Below are positions 59,025 to 64,000 of a stretch of 64,000 nucleotides of DNA, one piece after another. A program made the position numbers and the translations under genes. The stretch is taken from positions 17,341,994-17,405,993 of the forward strand of contig CM055614.1 of NCBI GenBank assembly GCA_029379385.1. The letters are read 5' to 3'. The stretch's first letter is position 1, and each line of letters begins with the position of its first letter. The stretch comes from Quillaja saponaria (taxonomy: Eukaryota > Streptophyta > Magnoliopsida > Fabales > Quillajaceae). A model generated the notes under the pieces. That model made no database searches. It was given only the letters and a program-made list of their open reading frames with translations, and was not told the origin of the DNA.

Positions 59025-59207
59025 AGGGCGAGCCTTGGCGCAACGGTAAAGTTGTTCCTTTGGTGACCTGTAGGTCACGGGTTCGAGGCGTGGAAACAGC
59101 CTCTTTGCAAAAATGTAAGGGAAAGGCTGCGTACATGTGCGCCCACCCTCCCCCTACCCCCGCAATAGCCGGGGAGCACTTTGTGCACCAGGTGAGCCCT
59201 GTTTTTT
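59025..59207 (+). mobile_element. Au-type SINE (tRNA-derived)
   Basis: Begins GGGCGAGCCTTGGCGCAACGG, containing a pol III A box (TGGCGCAACGGTAA), followed by a B box (GGTTCGAGGC) at about 59080 and the GC-rich body GGCTGCGTAC, GCCGGGGAGC, TTTGTGCACC, ending in a T run. This is the layout of the Au SINE family known from monocots and eudicots. A direct duplication TACAAATTAATATG flanks it exactly (59011-59024 and 59208-59221). Confidence 0.93.
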
Positions 59208-59221
59208 TACAAATTAATATG

Positions 59222-59721
59222 CTTATAGAAAGAAAGTGAGCAAAATAAAACTTAATTGCTGGTTTTACTTCATTAACTGTGGAATCGCCCAATTTTGGAG
59301 TTTACAATCATGCCTAGTGATCATATAAGGGAAGAAGCTCTTGATTTTCTCTAAATTTGTTTCTGGGTTGATGATTCCAGATGGGAAATTCATAGTTTAA
59401 TTATTATTTAAGGTAAATTTCCTCTATGATGTGCATTAAACAAGTGACACCACTCATATACACAGTACTTGTTTGATTGAATGCCTAGCAGAAGATTTAT
59501 TCACTCAATTTGAATTTAATATTTCTTATCAATTCACTTAGTCATGTTTGTGTTTTTGGTACAAGTGATTTAAAACCACATTACATGACTTGCTATAAGA
59601 AAGTAGCTAATGAAGCAAGTGACGAATAGATGTGGAAAACTAGGTACAAGAAAACTCCTAAAGGCTTAGGAGAAGATCTTAAAAACTTTCATTCACTTAT
59701 CATAATAAAGCAATACTTAAT
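59222..59721 (-). other. 3' flank / 3'UTR of the receptor kinase gene
   Basis: No coding region; AT-rich. The kinase stop codon is at 59722, so the first few hundred bases leftward should be its 3'UTR. Confidence 0.5.
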
Positions 59722-62700
59722 TCAAGCACTGTTGCTGCTTCCCTCGTCTGACCCAGGCACCAACTCTCTCAACATGGCTACTACCTGTAACATGTTAGGC
59801 CTTTTGGAAGGGAAGTCATTTACACACTGCAATGCTATATCTAGATATCTTATCATCTCTTTCACTTCTTTTGCTTCTGCTTCATCTGTCCCTTTAGTCA
59901 CCAATAGTAACTCTGGGTCTATTACTTCCATTTGTTTCCCTTCACGTACCTTCATTTTCGTCCATCCCACCAAGTTAGTGTCCCCAAAGTCCTCCTTGTC
60001 AGTAGGGCGTTTACCTGTTAGGAGTTCCAACAGTACAACCCCAATTGAATAGACATCTCCCTTGGCAGTGCACCGGAAACTTTGGTAGTACTCTGGTGGT
60101 ACGTATCCTGGTGTTCCTGCTAGTGTGCTTACACTAAGATGGGTATCAAGGGCACTTATGAGCCTTGCCATTCCAAAATCAGACACCCTGGCTTCCATTT
60201 CATTGTCTAGTAAGACATTGCTTGATTTCATGTCTCGGTGTATAATGTGTGGGATGCAGTTATGGTGCAGAAAACAGAGTCCTTTTGCGGCACCTCTCGC
60301 AATCTTTTTCCTTTCCTCCCACGTTAAGATTCGCCGATCTCGTGTCTTTATTCTTCCGTGAAGCATTTCTTCTAGGCTTCCATACTGCATGAATTCATAT
60401 ACAAGGAGCCTCTCTTCTCCAACTTTACAATATCCCATCAGAGGGACAAGATTCCTGTGCTTGATCTTCCCCAAAGTTTCCATCTCAGCCATGAACTCAC
60501 GGTCACCTTGGCAGCTCAACCGAATAAGCTTCTTGATTGCAACACTTGTCCCATCTTTCAGAGTGGCCCTGAATACTTCCCCAAATCCCCCACAGCCAAT
60601 AAGACTATCTGCTGAGAAGCCATTGGTTGCCTCTATCAATTGGGAGAACTTGAGCTTCCTTAGCTGTCTCTGAAATGTTGCCACATTAATGCTCAAAGGT
60701 TCTTTCTCTCTATCAATTTTCCATGTCGTAGCTGCATGAGATGCTTGCAAGCTATGAAGCATCTTCACTTCCTCCGCCTCCTTCCGCCTTACGCGCATTA
60801 CAATTGCCCACACAATCAAAATACATATAGATGCAACGGAAATGAGAATCCCCAAGACTGTGCTATTAATCCATGTTGCAGTTCCTGGCTTATGGACTGA
60901 TTTGCCATCATCCCCACTTGGATTTGTAGAGGGTGGGTTGTTCTGGCATTCAGGCAATGGAACCCCACAAAGTCCTGGGTTGTTTGCATACTGGGTTGCT
61001 GGAAGTGTACTTAGTTGTCCTCTTTCTGGAATTTGTCCAGTTAACTCGTTGTTAGAAAGATCAATTTGCACTAAGAATGACAGATTTGAGAAAGAGTCCG
61101 GGATATGCCCCTGCAATCTGTTATGCGATGCATAAAATACTCCTAAATTTGTTAGATGGCCAAATGATGAGGGGATCTCACCAGATAACTGATTATGGGA
61201 CAACTCAAGTACTTGTAAAGCCACCATGTCACCAAATTCTTCTGGAATTTTTCCACGAAGCTCATTGTAAGAAAGATCTAGATACTCTAAAGTCTGATAT
61301 TGCGTGAAGCGGCTCAGCACTGGACCAGAATACAGTCTTGTGAAATCACAAGTCTTCAATGTTGGGACCTGCAGTAGTCTTTCAGGTCGAATTCCATAAA
61401 ACTCCAACAAACCTCCAACGCCTTTGCATGAATTCTCCACATTTCGAACAAACACCAATGTGTTTCCCGAAAGAATCCCACTCAATGATTTTGCCCCTTG
61501 CTGCCTGCCAAGCTGAGATGGGATTTCCCCTGTAAGCTTGTTACTGTTCAAGTCCAACCAAACCAAACTGCTGCAATTACCAAGATCTACCGGTATCTCT
61601 CCTGTAAAGCTGTTGTTCCCGAGCTGAAGAACTGCTAGTCTACTTAATTGACCGAATTCCCGTGGGATTTCTCCTGTGAGCCCATTGCTTGTGAGTGATA
61701 TCCATTCTAGATTGCTGCAACTGAACAATTCGAGGGGAATTCCACCAGTAAGTTGGTTATTATTGAGAATAAGATCCTTAAGACTCCTGCATTTTCCCAA
61801 CTCTGGCGGAATTTTCCCTTCCAAGCCATTGTACCACGCTATTAACTGCTGAAGATTTTCAAGTTGTCCTAGCTCTGCTGGAATTGAACCATTGAGATAG
61901 TTTAGGCTAAAATCGATCGTCTTCAGTTGTGAACACTGTGAAAGTTCAGCTGGAATTCCACCCGAAATGAGATTATCCGGCAACCTCAGCTCCTCAAGCG
62001 AGGCTGCTCCTGGACATATATCTGGCGGAATGAATCCAAATATCTTATTGGAGCTTAAATCCACTATCCTTAACTTTTTGCAGGATGATATGGAAGCAGG
62101 AAATCTTCCAGAGATGATATTATTACTCAATTGCAATTCCTCTAGTGATCCAAGGTTCTGAAAAATGGAATCCGGTATTGGCCCTGATATATTGTTGTTA
62201 GACAGATCAAGAATTTGCAGCCAAATGCAAGAAGAGAAGGCGGATGGTATTAGACCCGATATGTTGTTGAAAGAGAGCTTGAGTTCTAAAAGTGATACAC
62301 AAACATTTCCGAATTCAGAGGGGATCCAGCCAGTCAGTTGATTTTTGGAAAGATCTAATCTCTGTAACTTGTTTAGCTGCCCCAAAGATTTTGGGATTTC
62401 CCCTGTCATAAAATTGGAGCCTAAACTCAAAGTTTTGAGATTTGAGCAGTTTGAAATGGAGTTGGGAATGGAACCTGTTAAACTGTTTCCAGATAGATCA
62501 AGTTGCAGCAAGGAATTGCTAGAAGTCTCAAATTTCAAATTAGAAAGTGGCCCTGTCAAATTGTTATAAGAGAGGTCAAGAGCCTGTAGCTTATCAGAAT
62601 TCTGTAACAGATTTCCAGGAATAGAACCGGTCAAGTTGTTGTAACAAAGATTTACATAGACAAGATTAGGACACTTTGAGAAAAAATTCTCAGGGACATT

Positions 62701-63171
62701 ACCTACAAGTCCAACAAAAGATAGATCAAGCTGTGTCAAACTATATGGAAGCTGAAGCAAAGAAGTGGAATTTACAGAAAGCTTATTCAAAGTCAATTTT
62801 AGAACTGACAACATATCTAAAGAAGACAGAAAATCTAGAGAAACAGTCCCCACAAGATTAGACCCACTAAGATCAAGCTGTGTAACACGTCCTGAAGAGC
62901 ATGAAATTCCATACCAACTGCATGGATTCCGAGCAAGCTGCCAACCTGATAGAACTCCATTAGGGTCCTTTTGAATCATCTTCTTGAACAGAAGAAGAGC
63001 TTGGGCGTCAGTCTTGATGGATAAAACTCCGCCTTGTTCTGTTAGAGGAACATAAATTATCATCAAGAGAATTGTTAGAGCAAAATGACGGAAAAGCTGA
63101 AATGGGTTGCTCTCCATCGAGAGAAATAAGAGTGCTGCAACACAGAAGATTGCAGAAGACACAGGGAGCAA
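59722..63171 (-). CDS. BRL2: BRI1-like 2 / VASCULAR HIGHWAY 1 leucine-rich-repeat receptor kinase
   Basis: An intron-free frame of 1149 codons. Order: hydrophobic N-terminal signal region, LRR N-cap ([12 protein letters not shown]), a long array of about 24 LRRs, the island region ([31 protein letters not shown]) between late repeats, a [10 protein letters not shown] cap, one transmembrane helix (about 769-791), a juxtamembrane stretch, and a Ser/Thr kinase at about 852-1138 with GCGGFGEV loop, Lys880, HRD 978-980, DFG 998-1000 and [13 protein letters not shown]. All key kinase residues are present. The juxtamembrane [21 protein letters not shown] block and the island sequence point to BRL2/VH1 and not BRI1 or BRL1/3. 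Arabidopsis BRL2 acts in leaf vein patterning in provascular cells and, unlike BRI1, does not rescue brassinosteroid signalling. Met19 (codon at 63117-63115) gives a normal signal peptide (MESNPFQLF...); translation from Met1 would add an unusual extra hydrophobic stretch, so Met19 is the likelier start. Confidence 0.96.
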   Translation of the reverse strand: MLPVSSAIFCVAALLFLSMESNPFQLFRHFALTILLMIIYVPLTEQGGVLSIKTDAQALLLFKKMIQKDPNGVLSGWQLARNPCSWYGISCSSGRVTQLDLSGSNLVGTVSLDFLSSLDMLSVLKLTLNKLSVNSTSLLQLPYSLTQLDLSFVGLVGNVPENFFSKCPNLVYVNLCYNNLTGSIPGNLLQNSDKLQALDLSYNNLTGPLSNLKFETSSNSLLQLDLSGNSLTGSIPNSISNCSNLKTLSLGSNFMTGEIPKSLGQLNKLQRLDLSKNQLTGWIPSEFGNVCVSLLELKLSFNNISGLIPSAFSSCIWLQILDLSNNNISGPIPDSIFQNLGSLEELQLSNNIISGRFPASISSCKKLRIVDLSSNKIFGFIPPDICPGAASLEELRLPDNLISGGIPAELSQCSQLKTIDFSLNYLNGSIPAELGQLENLQQLIAWYNGLEGKIPPELGKCRSLKDLILNNNQLTGGIPLELFSCSNLEWISLTSNGLTGEIPREFGQLSRLAVLQLGNNSFTGEIPVDLGNCSSLVWLDLNSNKLTGEIPSQLGRQQGAKSLSGILSGNTLVFVRNVENSCKGVGGLLEFYGIRPERLLQVPTLKTCDFTRLYSGPVLSRFTQYQTLEYLDLSYNELRGKIPEEFGDMVALQVLELSHNQLSGEIPSSFGHLTNLGVFYASHNRLQGHIPDSFSNLSFLVQIDLSNNELTGQIPERGQLSTLPATQYANNPGLCGVPLPECQNNPPSTNPSGDDGKSVHKPGTATWINSTVLGILISVASICILIVWAIVMRVRRKEAEEVKMLHSLQASHAATTWKIDREKEPLSINVATFQRQLRKLKFSQLIEATNGFSADSLIGCGGFGEVFRATLKDGTSVAIKKLIRLSCQGDREFMAEMETLGKIKHRNLVPLMGYCKVGEERLLVYEFMQYGSLEEMLHGRIKTRDRRILTWEERKKIARGAAKGLCFLHHNCIPHIIHRDMKSSNVLLDNEMEARVSDFGMARLISALDTHLSVSTLAGTPGYVPPEYYQSFRCTAKGDVYSIGVVLLELLTGKRPTDKEDFGDTNLVGWTKMKVREGKQMEVIDPELLLVTKGTDEAEAKEVKEMIRYLDIALQCVNDFPSKRPNMLQVVAMLRELVPGSDEGSSNSA

Positions 63172-63177
63172 AGTTTG

Positions 63178-63206
63178 GAAAGAGGAAGAGAGAGAGAGAG
63201 AGTGTG
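63178..63206 (-). promoter_or_regulatory. GA/CT repeat in the BRL2 leader
   Basis: A (GA)n tract just upstream of the first ATG (CT repeat on the coding strand). It is a potential BPC-type site and may be in the 5'UTR. Confidence 0.5.
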
Positions 63207-64000
63207 GTGAATATGATGAGAAATTTGTTGTTGGAAAGGAGAAGGAAACCTTTAGTAAAAGATGTTACTTTAATGCTTTTTATAAAATGAAAAAGGAGGG
63301 AACGTGGGAAGGAATTAGAAAACAAGGGAATTGGATAGGTGTTGGTATGGACTAACTGTATTTCCTCTTGAGTACAAGAAACTGCAGAGTTAGAGAGAGG
63401 ATTTTAGTGAAAAGATTGATTTGAATTTAGGTCAAAAGGAATGGGACCACGGACATGGTCTATCTAAAGATTGGCTGGGTGCTATAAAGAAGAACTAAAA
63501 TCATAGGCCTATGTTTGATCCAAGACCAAGAGTCACTATGTGTCAGTGAGCGTGAGAATGTTTTTTCTGTCAGAAAACAGTGTTTATTATAAAATTCATA
63601 TATATCTGATTGTTTTGGAATGTATGTATTTGATTTCCAATCGTACAATTCATACCTGTCTCCAAATTATTTGTATTTTGTGAGAATGAATATGAATCTT
63701 TGCTATTTGTTAAGATTATTTTATTTTTCTTATTCAAGATTATTGAGTGGCCCACATACTAAATATAAGGGTATTCATGATACTGTGTAATTGGTGCAAT
63801 GTTTTCCACTGAAAATTTGAAAAGTTGAATAATTATATTTTCAGAGTAAACAATTAATAGGGGCCCACCAAGGAGCAAAATCAATGAGGTATCTGTTAAT
63901 AGCATGGGAGGTGATGATGCTCCATTTGATCCATCTTTACCATTCTTACTTAGCAAGCTGGACTGAGACTCAGACCCTTTCCCTTCACTATTTACATCTC
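63207..64000 (-). other. BRL2 upstream region; possible edge of another gene
   Basis: Promoter-side DNA of BRL2. The last 240 bases hold an open minus-strand frame from the window edge (about 64000 to 63757), hydrophilic and Ser/Gly-rich at first (GSNGASSPPML) and then hydrophobic. It could be part of an exon entering from the right followed by intron read-through. I do not recognise it. Confidence 0.3.

Noticed and set aside
59026..59100. A tRNA gene (A and B box present)
   Set aside because: The boxes belong to a SINE head: no tRNA cloverleaf closes, the GC-rich body and T tail follow, and a direct duplication flanks the whole unit.
59017..59292. 91-codon minus-strand open frame
   Set aside because: Reverse translation of the Au SINE and its flanks.
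1..64000. CRISPR array, operon or bacterial-type system
   Set aside because: Spaced genes, introns, satellites and plant retrotransposons show eukaryotic nuclear DNA; the tandem repeats have no unique spacers.

Overview
This is plant nuclear DNA, almost certainly from a eudicot. The evidence is an AT-rich background, intact plant-specific genes (a BASIC PENTACYSTEINE transcription factor, a UDP-glycosyltransferase and a BRI1-like receptor kinase) and dense plant retrotransposons (Ty3/gypsy chromoviruses, Athila, Ty1/copia, L1-type LINE, Au-type SINE, CACTA and hAT). The species cannot be told from the sequence alone. Host genes sit at the two ends. The middle, about 5 to 50 kb, is a nested transposon cluster with no intact host gene.

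Layout: 3-368 is the 3' end of an unidentified + strand gene. 2661-3494 (-) is a BPC/GAGA-binding factor with an inferred 5'UTR intron. Its leader (about 4.14-4.34 kb) is a GA/CT-rich tract with a telo-box and a perfect G-quadruplex motif. 5284-14220 is a decayed chromovirus with LTRs, tRNA-iMet PBS and a chromodomain remnant; its RT is split by a 3.5 kb solo LTR (7700-11248) with a perfect AATAA target duplication. 16245-35408 is a second, minus-strand chromovirus. Its integrase is interrupted by an Athila element (16595-31799). That Athila contains a second Athila (5' LTR 24448-25877) joined to the first by a deletion that removed pol, and its own 5' LTR carries another solo LTR (28204-31467). 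A CACTA transposon end (35409) lies in the chromovirus 5' LTR, followed by a ~165 bp tandem satellite (36150-37265) and an RPL18 exon relic (38879-39088).

39830-49977 is a 5'-truncated LINE split at 41667/48993 by a solo LTR (41668-48987) with TGATG target duplications. That LTR is itself split by a younger solo LTR of the same family (44959-48253) with CTTTG duplications. A hAT-type non-autonomous element with an 8 bp duplication follows (50119-51200).

The right end is genic again. A UGT gene (52147-53451) has a ~400 bp tandem duplication in its promoter and an apparent one-base frameshift just before its normal stop. A dead UGT fragment (55014-55262) adjoins a copia remnant (55270-57010, minus). 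A second satellite block homologous to the first lies at 57025-57770. An Au-type SINE with a 14 bp duplication is at 59025-59207. An intact, intron-free BRL2/VH1-like receptor kinase is at 59722-63171 (-). The genes do not form one pathway. The notable content is the BPC leader (possible self-recognition through GAGA sites), the UGT lesion and promoter duplication, the homologous satellite blocks, and a reconstructable order of transposon insertions.
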